From the NCBI GenBank assembly GCA_021798835.1, contig JAJZBQ010000006.1, positions 56,135-120,134 of the forward strand: 64,000 nt of DNA, written 5' to 3'. Made by a program: the position numbers and the translations under genes. The notes under the pieces were generated by a model that saw only the letters and a program-made list of their open reading frames with translations, searched no databases and was not told where the DNA came from. The DNA is from Pseudomonadota bacterium (GTDB lineage: Bacteria; Pseudomonadota; Gammaproteobacteria; Burkholderiales; Ferrovaceae). Of this stretch, positions 17,495 to 27,178 are shown in pieces; position 1 is the stretch's first letter, and the number at the start of each line of letters is the position of its first letter.

Positions 17495-17739
17495 TATTCC
17501 GCATGAGAGGCATTTTTTCCATCCTTGCAGATGACCTGCTCCGGCTGCTTTTTTTTTCAGCGTTTTTGCGACCGAATGAACGCTGGTTTTGGTGGGGTGT
17601 ATCCAAAGCCAGTTTTTTGTTTTGAACCTTCAATTCATCCATGACGGGATCAGGATTTAAAGCCAGACAAAGCTGGATTCGGAGTGCCCGGAAAAAAGTA
17701 GAAATTCCCTGCCCTGAGTGCAGGTATTTTTTGGTCAGG
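17495..17739. other. Gene-free stretch before the structured RNA
   Basis: No open frame with coding character on either strand. It holds a T-rich run near 17550 and a hairpin of CAGCGTT (17559-17565) with AACGCTG (about 17579-17585), and a few smaller inverted repeats. It may contain the promoter of the RNA that follows, but no convincing -35/-10 pair was found. Confidence 0.4.
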
Positions 17740-19181
17740 CGTGCGTCAGAATAAAAGCAGGTCTATGCAGGTCAAGGGTTTCAGAGAGATCAGTGCTCAC
17801 GAAGTGAGCCACGATAAAGAAAGATTCCTAGGGCGGGCACAGACCTGGCGGATGGGGTACTCTGCGCCCATCGCCAGGGTTGCCAAGCCCGAATACCACG
17901 CCAAGTCGTGTTCGGGGGCGCCAACCCCCGATGCGACACACACCAGAGCCGGATGGCTCATCTGCATCCCGCCAGGGTGCAGAGACTGCGGAAGCCGCAT
18001 GTTCTTAATCGAACTGGTGCGGCAAGCAACGGAGCGCTGCGTTTACTAACGCTTCGACTTCATTCCTTGTTCACGATGAACAGAGATTGGGCGACACGGA
18101 CAGGCTGATTGGGGGGGATGGCGCAAGCCGAAACCCTAGTTGGTGTCTACAAAGGATCGGGAGATGGGTGACCATCGTGAATACCGACCGGGGGCAGCGG
18201 GAGACTGTTGAACCTGTGACCTACACTGGCACTTCTGAGGGTACGGGAAACCGTATCAGGGCTGATGAGCGAGAGTGGATTCAGCCGGTACCTTGCAGGG
18301 CAACCTGTGGGGATCGTTGATCGCTCCAGTGTAACGAAACAGAGGCGTCCCGGCAGAGTGATCTGACCGATGCGATGCGCTGGGTGGCTTGAAGCAGTAT
18401 GCCTGTGCCATTCCGAGGGGAATGGTAAGTGAAGTGGGCGATGAGAATTGCAGGGAGTAAGCGAGCCGTTTTGGAATCTTGGGCCGCTGAAAGTCTGTCC
18501 GTGGTAGTTTGACGGAGGATGAGTGGGGAGACCCCACAGAATACCTTGTGATTTGAGCCAGCAGGCTGGAGCCGTGACTTTGTAGGATAACGTGGGAAAC
18601 GCTAAGGCCATGGACGGGGTGGCACCCGTCGGCAGCAGGCTATGCGTGGGAGACCTGGCAAGTAGTGCCAGACCGGATCATCGGTCGTGGCAGGTTTCAT
18701 GGGCAGACTCGCTGGATGTTCATGAATCGAAAGCTGGGAGCAGTCGAAGTGGTGTGTTGAAAATCTGTGAAAGGGTAGCGTTGGAACGGACGGAAATGTT
18801 GGCGCATTTCCGTGACCTGGTTGGTTCCGGGGTAATTTCCATAGGCGAAGGAAGGGGTGCCCTGTGGTTTTGGGCATGAATGTTCATCAACAGCGGATCT
18901 GTGAAGACCGTGACGCTCCGATAGCAAGGAGAGTGGATTTGGCAGTCCACGGAAGTCACCACAACCCAAGCAACCATGCCCCTCTATGGGGTGAAATGGG
19001 GAAGTGACCGCAACCAGAAGGCGGCGGGACAAGGAGAGCCGAGAGACCTTGTCCGACAGAGCATGACAGGAATGACGCGGCGGTAGCGTTCTTCTGTATT
19101 CGTTGTACCAGGTGGCTTGCGGTCTTTGATCGTTGGCCTGACATTAACCACACCCCCGGTCTTTTGGCCGGGGTTTTTTTT
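17740..19181 (+). ncRNA. Candidate large structured non-coding RNA, about 1.4 kb
   Basis: No plausible protein is encoded on either strand, yet the plus strand folds into many local hairpins. Examples: CCTGGCG/CGCCAGG (17844-17878), CCCGAA/TTCGGG (17888-17916), TGCGG/CCGCA (about 17988-18000), TGTTCA/TGAACA (about 18068), GATGG-GTGA-CCATC (18163-18176), a seven-pair stem closed by GAAA (18240-18257), CCATTCC/GGAATGG (about 18408-18425), GTGGGG/CCCCAC (18523-18537), CGGAAATG/CATTTCCG (18791-18812) and GACAAGG/CCTTGTC (about 19028-19053). GTGA, GAAA and GCAA loops are GNRA only when read on the plus strand, which sets the strand. It ends at a strong terminator. I see no group II intron domain V, RNase P or tmRNA features. 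Size and setting recall GOLLD, ROOL and ARRPOF RNAs of phages and plasmids; identity with any of these is unproven. The 5' end is uncertain. Confidence 0.6.
19154..19181 (+). terminator. Strong intrinsic terminator at the end of the structured RNA
   Basis: CCCCGGTC pairs with GGCCGGGG (19154-19161 with 19166-19173, one T-G pair) around a TTTT loop, directly followed by eight T (19174-19181). It is oriented for plus-strand transcription and has no coding gene upstream, which supports a non-coding transcript. Confidence 0.85.
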
Positions 19182-19258
19182 GTCCATTCCCCCCCCCCCT
19201 CGCGAGATTACACCTCCGTGCAAAACAAGAACAGGTGAACGGGGGGCGTTACCTGCTT

Positions 19259-19322
19259 CCTGCTGGTGGAAAGAACAGAGTGCCTTTGACAGAGGGCCTT
19301 CTGCTTTTTCCACCAGCAGGAG
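19259..19322 (+). promoter_or_regulatory. Long hairpin over the ribosome binding site of the 19330 gene
   Basis: A perfect 14-base inverted repeat: CCTGCTGGTGGAAA at 19259-19272 and TTTCCACCAGCAGG at 19307-19320. The Shine-Dalgarno sequence AGGAG (19318-19322) overlaps the end of the 3' arm and the ATG is at 19330. Folding would hide the ribosome binding site. A further small stem, CAGGT/ACCTG, lies just upstream (about 19232-19255) and could compete with it. This is the layout of a translational switch (RNA thermometer, protein- or RNA-bound), though no ligand can be named. Confidence 0.55.
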
Positions 19323-19329
19323 CATTGCC

Positions 19330-20046
19330 ATGTCACAGCCCAAATCGCCCCGAGAAGAAACCCTCATCAAGACAGACCGAAACCTTTTGATGCAACGCCT
19401 TAGCGATTGCGTCGTGAACGGCTACCCCCTATGGGTGAGCGGCGGTGTTGCCGAGAACAAGGTGGGATCACTAGTACGCCGGTTTGACCTGAACTATCAG
19501 GTGCTGGCTGCCCGCAATGAGCGGGCGCGTCGAAAACGGGCTGGGCTGGGCAATGCGCGATTATTGTTGTGGCATGACAAGAACGCAGGCCGGGTATTGT
19601 GGTGGATGTTCGTCACCCCGCCAGAGTCGGGGAGCCATGCGGCCCATACCTTGGAGAAGCTGCGTGACATGCGGCAACGGGAGCGGGTTGAGTTGCACGG
19701 GTTTGAACTCGCTAGATTGCCCAAAAAAGGAAAAGACGGTGACCGGTTCACATGGCGCATGACGGAACACAAATACAGTGCCTGGCGGGATTCGATCATT
19801 GAGACGGTGCGATCCGGTAATATCCGCGAGCTGCACGAAATGCTTTATGGACTGGTGGCCTCTCCTGGGTTTGGCGGTATCCGTTCCCAGGTTGGCAAGT
19901 TGGTGAGTCTGTACAGGGCCGAGATCAAGCGGCGTGGCCTCAAGGAAGCCCCCAAACCACCCAAACAGTTGCGCTATCTTCGCCGACTCAGGGACACGGG
20001 GGTTCCCCTGTCCCAGTGGGTTTGCAAGCATGGGAGGACATCATGA
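19330..20046 (+). CDS. Hypothetical protein of the integrative element (possible replication or maintenance factor)
   Basis: 238 residues, basic, with no signal peptide or membrane helix. Recognisable segments are SGGVAENKVGSLVRRFDLNYQVLAARNERARRKRAGLGNARLLL, a Trp-rich central part (LLWHDKNAGRVLWWMFVTPP), and an Arg/Lys-rich helical C-terminus ending RYLRRLRDTGVPLSQW. I do not recognise the family. Proteins with this place next to an AlpA-like gene and an integrase are common in small tRNA-borne elements, where a DNA-binding or replication role is often assumed. AGGAG precedes the ATG and lies in a long hairpin. The stop overlaps the next start (ATGA). Confidence 0.65.
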   Translation: MSQPKSPREETLIKTDRNLLMQRLSDCVVNGYPLWVSGGVAENKVGSLVRRFDLNYQVLAARNERARRKRAGLGNARLLLWHDKNAGRVLWWMFVTPPESGSHAAHTLEKLRDMRQRERVELHGFELARLPKKGKDGDRFTWRMTEHKYSAWRDSIIETVRSGNIRELHEMLYGLVASPGFGGIRSQVGKLVSLYRAEIKRRGLKEAPKPPKQLRYLRRLRDTGVPLSQWVCKHGRTS

Positions 20047-20276
20047 GCGCCCGGATATTGCGGCTGGACGCCGTGCTGGACAGAACCGGGTTATCACGTT
20101 CGCTGATTTATCAGCTGGTGAGCGAAGGCCACTTCCCGCCCCAGATTCACCTGGGGGCACGTTCCGTAGGCTGGATTGAGACTGAAGTGGATGACTGGAT
20201 CAATGCCAGGATCGCCATGAGCCGTCAGGGGCAATCCTCTGGCGTTATAGCCGTTTCTTGTAACGGTAATCGATAG
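20043..20276 (+). CDS. AlpA-like helix-turn-helix regulator or excisionase
   Basis: 77 residues. The sequence ILRLDAVLDRTGLSRSLIYQLVSEGHFPPQIHLGARSVGWIETEVDDWI is the full AlpA/MerR-like winged helix-turn-helix of prophage CP4-57 type. AlpA proteins activate excision or expression of the integrase in P4-like elements. The start overlaps the stop of the preceding gene by four bases (ATGA), so the two are coupled. The gene faces the integrase gene tail to tail across a terminator. It is a candidate recombination directionality factor of this element. Confidence 0.85.
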   Translation: MSARILRLDAVLDRTGLSRSLIYQLVSEGHFPPQIHLGARSVGWIETEVDDWINARIAMSRQGQSSGVIAVSCNGNR

Positions 20277-20288
20277 ATATGCAGTGAC

Positions 20289-20321
20289 CAACCCCAGCCA
20301 TTCCGGTTGGGGTTGGTTTTT
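20289..20321 (+). terminator. Intrinsic terminator after the AlpA-like gene
   Basis: CCAACCCCA (20289-20297) pairs with TGGGGTTGG (20308-20316), followed by five T. It ends the plus-strand transcript of the 19330 and AlpA genes before the convergent integrase gene. Confidence 0.8.
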
Positions 20322-20394
20322 ACAGGGTTCTCCAGCCGGGCCAAGTCGCCGGCTCTTTTTACGGCGTTTTGAGGCAACCCCGATTTAAGAGGAG

Positions 20395-21612
20395 TCAGCC
20401 CGTTCTCTGCTGGAGGGGGATGACTTCAGCCCCGGTCTTGAGCTTGTCCAGATAGTCGGCCCATACTTGCATCATATTGCGACGATCTTTGAGAAACTTG
20501 GTGCGGTTGTAGGCGTTGCCCAGCGCATCGGGTACCCGGTGCGCCAATTGATGTTCGATGACTTCAGGCTTTTGGTCCAGTTCCTCGGCCAGAATGGTGC
20601 GAGCCATGGCTCTGAATCCATGTCCGGTGATTTCTGCCTTGGTGTCATAGCCGAGCCTGCGTAACGCAGCATTGATCGCAGCATCGCTCATGGGTCTGTC
20701 GGTAGCCCGATTGCCGGGGAAAACATAGGGACTGTCACCGGTCAGGGGTTTGAGTGCTTCAAGGATGGCCAGCGCTTGACGAGATAAGGGGACCAGATGA
20801 TCCGTTTTGGTTTTGTTGACAAAGTATCGCCATTCACCTTTGTCGAAATGGATGTCGGACCATTTGGCTTGGCGCAGTTCTCCTGGTCGAACAAAAACCA
20901 GCGGGGCAAGTCTCAAGGCGCATTGCACCACGAAGGTTCCCCGGAAAGCATCAATGGCCCGCAACAGCTCACCGACTTCTGAAGGGCTGATGATGGCGGC
21001 AAAATGGGTTTCTCTGGCTGGGGGAATGGCTCCGCGAAGATCGAAGCACGGGTCACGCTGGGCACGCCCAGTTGCCACGGCATAGCGAAATGCGCGGCTG
21101 ATCTCACTACGAACCCGATGAGCGGTATACCGTGCACCACGCTGATCGATGCGCCGCAAGACTTCCAGCACGTCGGGCGCTGAAATTTGGGTAATGGGGC
21201 ACTTTCCGAGCCATGGAAAAACATCCTTCTCGAAACGTGCCAGTGTTTTGGCGTGTTGGGCTGGTTCAACTGTGGACTTTCGGTACTCCAGCCATTCGCG
21301 ACAGACTACCTCGAAGCCATCGGTAACGATGCCCTGGTCGGCATACTTCTGTGCCTTGATTGCCAGGGCGGGGTCTACCCCTTGACTCAGTAATCGGCGA
21401 GCCTCATCACATTTCAGGCGAGCATTCTTGAGATCGAGTTCAGGGTAGGTACCATGGGAAAGAAGTTTTTCTTTTCCGTCAAAACGGTATTTTTGTCGCC
21501 ACAGTTTTGAACCGCTGGGATTGACGAGCAGAAACAACCCCCGATCATCGCCCATTTTGTAGGGTTTTTGTGAAGGGAGAGCCTTGCGAATCAAGAGATC
21601 TGTCAGTGCCAT
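20395..21612 (-). CDS. int: Tyrosine site-specific integrase (DUF4102/P4 type)
   Basis: About 405 residues. The DUF4102 N-terminal arm-binding domain (MALTDLLIRKALPSQKPYKMGDD and GTYPELDLKNARLKCDEARRLL) is followed by the SAM-like core-binding domain and a complete catalytic domain: RPGELRQ (Arg, about residue 244), HGFRAM (H-x2-R, about 332), EHQLAHR (about 355) and the nucleophile Tyr in NAYNRTKF (about 367). AAGGA precedes the ATG at 21612; the open frame extends further but overlaps the leader. The gene starts about 160 bases from the tRNA-Leu 3' end, which is the usual place for an integrase that uses this tRNA as target. It looks intact and probably active. Confidence 0.93.
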   Translation of the reverse strand: MALTDLLIRKALPSQKPYKMGDDRGLFLLVNPSGSKLWRQKYRFDGKEKLLSHGTYPELDLKNARLKCDEARRLLSQGVDPALAIKAQKYADQGIVTDGFEVVCREWLEYRKSTVEPAQHAKTLARFEKDVFPWLGKCPITQISAPDVLEVLRRIDQRGARYTAHRVRSEISRAFRYAVATGRAQRDPCFDLRGAIPPARETHFAAIISPSEVGELLRAIDAFRGTFVVQCALRLAPLVFVRPGELRQAKWSDIHFDKGEWRYFVNKTKTDHLVPLSRQALAILEALKPLTGDSPYVFPGNRATDRPMSDAAINAALRRLGYDTKAEITGHGFRAMARTILAEELDQKPEVIEHQLAHRVPDALGNAYNRTKFLKDRRNMMQVWADYLDKLKTGAEVIPLQQRTG

Positions 21613-21640
21613 GGGGGTATCCTTGAGTGCGTAGTGGCAT

Positions 21641-21661
21641 GATACCCCCAATTGTACCCCC
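21641..21661. promoter_or_regulatory. Right pair of TACCCCC elements (possible integrase arm sites)
   Basis: GATACCCCC at 21641-21649 and GTACCCCC at 21654-21661 match the pair inside the left end of the element. They lie in the leader of the integrase gene, so they may also let the integrase regulate its own gene. The role is inferred from position and repetition only. Confidence 0.45.
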
Positions 21662-21774
21662 AAGTAGTCCCGGATTGTGCGAGATGGTTCTGGATGCTAC
21701 TGGAAGAGAGTTAAAATAAATCGTTTATTATTTAAGGCGTTTTGGATGTTTCTGGATGCCTTTGGAAGATGGGG

Positions 21775-21799
21775 TGGTGCCCGGGGCCGGACTCGAACC
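21775..21799. repeat. Right attachment site within tRNA-Leu
   Basis: The 25 bases at the 3' end of the tRNA-Leu gene that are repeated, with one base lost, at 9075-9098. The intact tRNA end lies here, so this is the attachment site rebuilt by the integrated element. It marks the right limit of the element. Confidence 0.85.
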
Positions 21800-21861
21800 G
21801 GCACACTGTCGCCAGCGTCAGATTTTGAGTCTGATGCGTCTACCAATTTCGCCACCCGGGC
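21775..21861 (-). tRNA. tRNA-Leu, anticodon CAA
   Basis: 87 bases with CCA encoded. The acceptor stem GCCCGGG pairs with CCCGGGC. The D arm reads TGGCGAAATTGGTAGACGCA (class II leucine type), and the anticodon arm TCAGA-CTCAAAA-TCTGA gives anticodon CAA. A long variable arm is present (CGCTGGCGACAGTG) and the T arm reads CCGGTTCGAGTCCGG. Its 3' end is the integration site of the element to its left. Confidence 0.95.
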
Positions 21862-21872
21862 ACAGCCATGCA

Positions 21873-21879
21873 TTATAAT
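21873..21879. promoter_or_regulatory. Shared -10 element between tRNA-Leu and queA
   Basis: The palindrome ATTATAAT within CATTATAATG gives TATAAT on both strands. For tRNA-Leu (minus strand) it lies about 11 bases before the 5' end, right for a tRNA promoter. For queA (plus strand) it lies eight bases before the ATG, which would place the transcript start at or almost at the start codon. The -35 boxes are poor on both strands. Confidence 0.5.
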
Positions 21880-21886
21880 GTGTCCC

Positions 21887-24023
<2,137 letters not shown>

Positions 24024-24080
24024 CGGGCTCGTGCTAGAATCGTGAAGTTTTTCCGTAAGGTGGCGTGAGGCAGAAAACTT

Positions 24081-24398
24081 ATGCCAATTCAGAATGTTTA
24101 TGCTCAAGGAGTTGCTGTGGGAACCACACCGGATATGGGAATGAACCTGTTCTTCATCGCGTTTATGTTTGTTGTGTTGTACTTCATGATGATCCGTCCG
24201 CAACTGAAGCGCCAGAAAGAAACCAAGGCCATGCTCGAATCGCTATCCAAGGGAGATGAAGTGGTGGTGGCGGGTATCGTCGGCAAAATTGTGGAACTGG
24301 ACACCAATTTTGTGCGCCTCGAAGTAGCTAAGGGAACCATCATTCAGGTACAGCGAGGGGCGGTCGGCAATTTGTTGCCCAAGGGTAGTCTGAAATAA
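24081..24398 (+). CDS. yajC: Preprotein translocase accessory subunit YajC
   Basis: 105 residues with one N-terminal membrane helix (NLFFIAFMFVVLYFMMIRPQ) and the family motif RPQLKRQKETKAMLESLSKGDEVV, followed by a small beta-rich cytoplasmic domain. YajC associates with SecDF in the inner membrane. It follows tgt after 57 bases and is followed by secD after 18 bases, in the order common to proteobacteria. Confidence 0.95.
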   Translation: MPIQNVYAQGVAVGTTPDMGMNLFFIAFMFVVLYFMMIRPQLKRQKETKAMLESLSKGDEVVVAGIVGKIVELDTNFVRLEVAKGTIIQVQRGAVGNLLPKGSLK

Positions 24399-24416
24399 TT
24401 CAGGAATCGGGTAGTC

Positions 24417-26237
24417 ATGAATCGTTTTCCGCTTTGGAAGAATTTGTTGATCCTGGCGTTTATCGCCTTGGGTGCCCTTTATACACTGCCCAATTTTTTC
24501 GGGCAGTCACCGGCGGTACAGATTTCGGCTTTGGGCAATGTTCCACCGCTGGATACCTCGGTAGAACAAGCGGTGGAACAAGCATTGGCGGTCGCGCAAC
24601 TGACACCAACGCGTACTACGCTGGACAATACAGGTTTGCGCATCCGCTTTGCCGATACGGATAGCCAACTCAAGGCGCGGGATATCGTTGACCGTGTGCT
24701 TAATCCAGAAGGGCAGGCCCAGCGTTATGTCGTAGCCTTGAATCTGGTGCCCAATTCACCGGCCTGGTTGGCAGACATAGGTGCGTTTCCCATGTATCTG
24801 GGGCTGGATTTGTCCGGTGGCGTGCATTTTTTACTGCAAGTGGATCAGAAGGCGGTTCTCGACAAACGCCTGGATGGTGATGCTGCCCAGATTCGTGGGG
24901 AATTACAGGAAAAGCAGATTTATTACGACGGTCTCAGTCGTGAAGGGGATCGGTTGCGCTTGCATTTTCATGATGCAGGGAGTTTGGCTTCGGCGCAGCA
25001 AGTATTGGAGGCCAACTACCGTGATATGAAACTGACCACGGAGGGACTGGATCTAATACTGGCACTCAAGCCGGAGGCCCTTACCAGTATTCAGGATCAG
25101 GCAGTCAAACAGAACATCCTGGCTTTGCGCAACCGCGTCAATGAGCTGGGTGCGAAGGAACCGATCATTCAGCAGCAGGGAACCGATCGCATCATCGTAC
25201 AGTTGCCGGGTGTTCAGGATACCGCCAAGGCCAAGGATATCATCGGGCGTACGGCTACGCTGGAGATTCATTTGGTCGATGAGGATCATGCCAATCCAGT
25301 GTCGTTGACGCAGATGCCGCCTCCGGGTGACCTTCTGGTTCAGGAGCGCCAGGGATTACCGGTTTTTGTGCGTAAAACGGTGGTGCTGAGTGGTGAGGTG
25401 ATCACCGATGCTGGAGCAGGATTTGATTCTCAATCCAATCGTCCTACGGTCAATATCAGTGTGGATGCCAAGGGTGCGCGGGTGATTCGTCAGGTGTCAC
25501 GCGATAACCTGAAGAAGCGTATGGCCATTCTCCTGATTGAGAAAAATCAGACGGAGGCCATCAGTGTCGCCACCATTCAGGATGAACTGGGCGCGCGCTT
25601 CCAGATCACCGGGTTGCAAAGCCCCAAGGAAGCCAATGACCTGGCATTGTTGCTGCGTGCCGGAGCATTGGCAGCGCCCATGGATTTCATTGAGGAACGC
25701 ACAGTTGGCCCGAGTCTGGGGGCAGAGAATATTGCGCGGGGCTTTCATTCCACCTGGATTGGGTTTTCCGCAATCGCCGTGTTCATGATTGGCTACTATC
25801 TGATGTTTGGAATGGTATCGGTGGTGGCGTTGGCGATCAATGTGCTGATGCTGATCGGGTTGCTGTCCCTGCTGCAGGCTACGTTGACATTGCCGGGCAT
25901 GGCCGGAATTGCGTTGACGGTGGGGATGGCTATCGATGCCAACGTGCTGATCAATGAGCGCATTCGCGAGGAATTGCGGAATGGCAACTCGCCGGGAGCG
26001 GCGATTCATGCGGGCTATGATCGAGCATTTGGTACGATTCTGGACTCCAATGTCACGACGGGAATTGCTGGTTTGGCACTGTTTGCTTTTGGTTCGGGCC
26101 CGGTCAAAGGGTTTGCAGTGGTGCTGGTTCTGGGGATTCTGACTTCCATGTTTAGCGCGGTATGGGTCTCTCGTGCATTGGTCAATTTGATTTACGGACG
26201 GCGCCGCAAGATCGAGCACCTGTCCATTGGGATGTGA
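24417..26237 (+). CDS. secD: Protein translocase subunit SecD
   Basis: 606 residues. The first membrane helix (LLILAFIALGALYTLPNFF) is followed by the large periplasmic domain with GLDLSGGVHFLLQVD, and five C-terminal helices of the RND-like family with GMAIDANVLINERIREEL, which carries the proton-path Asp and Arg. SecD and SecF use the proton gradient to pull exported proteins across the membrane. Length is usual for the family. secF follows five bases later. Confidence 0.96.
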   Translation: MNRFPLWKNLLILAFIALGALYTLPNFFGQSPAVQISALGNVPPLDTSVEQAVEQALAVAQLTPTRTTLDNTGLRIRFADTDSQLKARDIVDRVLNPEGQAQRYVVALNLVPNSPAWLADIGAFPMYLGLDLSGGVHFLLQVDQKAVLDKRLDGDAAQIRGELQEKQIYYDGLSREGDRLRLHFHDAGSLASAQQVLEANYRDMKLTTEGLDLILALKPEALTSIQDQAVKQNILALRNRVNELGAKEPIIQQQGTDRIIVQLPGVQDTAKAKDIIGRTATLEIHLVDEDHANPVSLTQMPPPGDLLVQERQGLPVFVRKTVVLSGEVITDAGAGFDSQSNRPTVNISVDAKGARVIRQVSRDNLKKRMAILLIEKNQTEAISVATIQDELGARFQITGLQSPKEANDLALLLRAGALAAPMDFIEERTVGPSLGAENIARGFHSTWIGFSAIAVFMIGYYLMFGMVSVVALAINVLMLIGLLSLLQATLTLPGMAGIALTVGMAIDANVLINERIREELRNGNSPGAAIHAGYDRAFGTILDSNVTTGIAGLALFAFGSGPVKGFAVVLVLGILTSMFSAVWVSRALVNLIYGRRRKIEHLSIGM

Positions 26238-26242
26238 TCGTT

Positions 26243-27178
26243 ATGGAATTTTTTCGATTCAAACGCGATATTCCCTTCATGAGTTGGGGAAAGTACACCA
26301 CAATGGTGTCGTTGATCACTTTTCTGGTGGCAGTGTTTTTTTTGTATTCGCGAGGCCTGAATTTTTCGGTGGATTTCACCGGTGGAACCGTGATGGAAGT
26401 ACACAGTGCGGTCCAGGCAGATCTTCCAGGAATGCGACAGGCGCTGGGATCGTTGGGCTTGCACGATGCCAATGTGCAGAATTTCGGTAGTTCTCACGAT
26501 GTATTGATCCGTCTGCCGTTGCGTCGAGGCCTTAGCAGCGCGGCGCTGTCGGAACAGGTACGACAGGCACTGCAGCACGCCGATGCGACCATTCAGGTGC
26601 GGCGTGTCGAATTTGTGGGACCTCAGGTAGGAGACGAGTTGGTCAAGGATGGTTCAGCCGCCTTGTTGTTTGTGTCGTTGGGCATTGTGGTTTATCTGTC
26701 GTTGCGTTTCAAATGGAGACCTGCGGTGGCTACCATTGTTGCCAATCTGCACGACGTGGTGATCATTTTGGGTTTTTTTGCTTTTTTTCAGTGGGAATTT
26801 TCTCTCTCGGTATTGGCGGCTGTATTGGCCATACTGGGCTATTCGGTCAACGAATCGGTGGTGGTGTTTGACCGTGTCCGGGAAAATTTCCGCAAGATGC
26901 GTGGCGCTTCCGTGCCCCAGGTCATTGACAATGCCATTACCCGGACCATGAGTCGTACCATTATCACCCACGGATGCACCCAGTTGATGGTAACGTCGAT
27001 GTTGTTTTTCGGGGGAGAAGCGCTGCATTACTTCGCCTTGGCGCTGACCATCGGGATCCTGTTTGGAATCTATTCTTCGGTTTTGGTCGCCAGTCCCATT
27101 GCCATGGCGCTGGGCATGACACGATCGGATTTTCTGGTGAGCGACAAGAAAAACGTTTCACTTTCTGAAGTGCCTTGA
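26243..27178 (+). CDS. secF: Protein translocase subunit SecF
   Basis: 311 residues. Family signatures are FSVDFTGGTVMEV, VGPQVGDELVKDG, GYSVNESVVVFDRVRENF and TRTMSRTIITH. Six membrane helices are expected. The start is the ATG that opens MEFFRFKRDIPFMSW; the longer open frame overlaps secD and has no conserved residues. The stop overlaps the TTG start proposed for the DedA gene. Confidence 0.96.
   Translation: MEFFRFKRDIPFMSWGKYTTMVSLITFLVAVFFLYSRGLNFSVDFTGGTVMEVHSAVQADLPGMRQALGSLGLHDANVQNFGSSHDVLIRLPLRRGLSSAALSEQVRQALQHADATIQVRRVEFVGPQVGDELVKDGSAALLFVSLGIVVYLSLRFKWRPAVATIVANLHDVVIILGFFAFFQWEFSLSVLAAVLAILGYSVNESVVVFDRVRENFRKMRGASVPQVIDNAITRTMSRTIITHGCTQLMVTSMLFFGGEALHYFALALTIGILFGIYSSVLVASPIAMALGMTRSDFLVSDKKNVSLSEVP

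Larger units (their letters stand above)
9075..21799. mobile_element. Integrative element at tRNA-Leu(CAA) carrying defence genes and a large structured RNA
   Basis: The 12.7 kb between two copies of the tRNA-Leu 3' end. In order from the tRNA inward: tyrosine integrase, AlpA-like regulator, an unknown 238-residue protein, a non-coding structured stretch, four iteron-like repeats, a type ISP restriction-modification gene, a coiled-coil membrane protein, an ATPase and a DUF4276 protein. Pairs of TACCCCC elements lie close to both ends (9148-9169 and 21641-21661) and could be integrase arm-binding sites. No conjugation or phage structural gene is seen, so the element would need help to move between cells. 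A decayed relative lies directly to its left. Confidence 0.85.

Noticed and set aside
17740..18890. Several overlapping open frames of 60-150 codons in the structured RNA region
   Set aside because: They overlap on both strands, lack ribosome binding sites and have no recognisable protein sequence; they follow from high GC and few stops.
17740..19181. Group II intron or its remnant
   Set aside because: The hairpin-rich sequence recalls one, but I could find no domain V (34-base GAGC...GAAA...GTTC hairpin), no reverse transcriptase remnant in any frame, and no clear GTGYG...AY ends.
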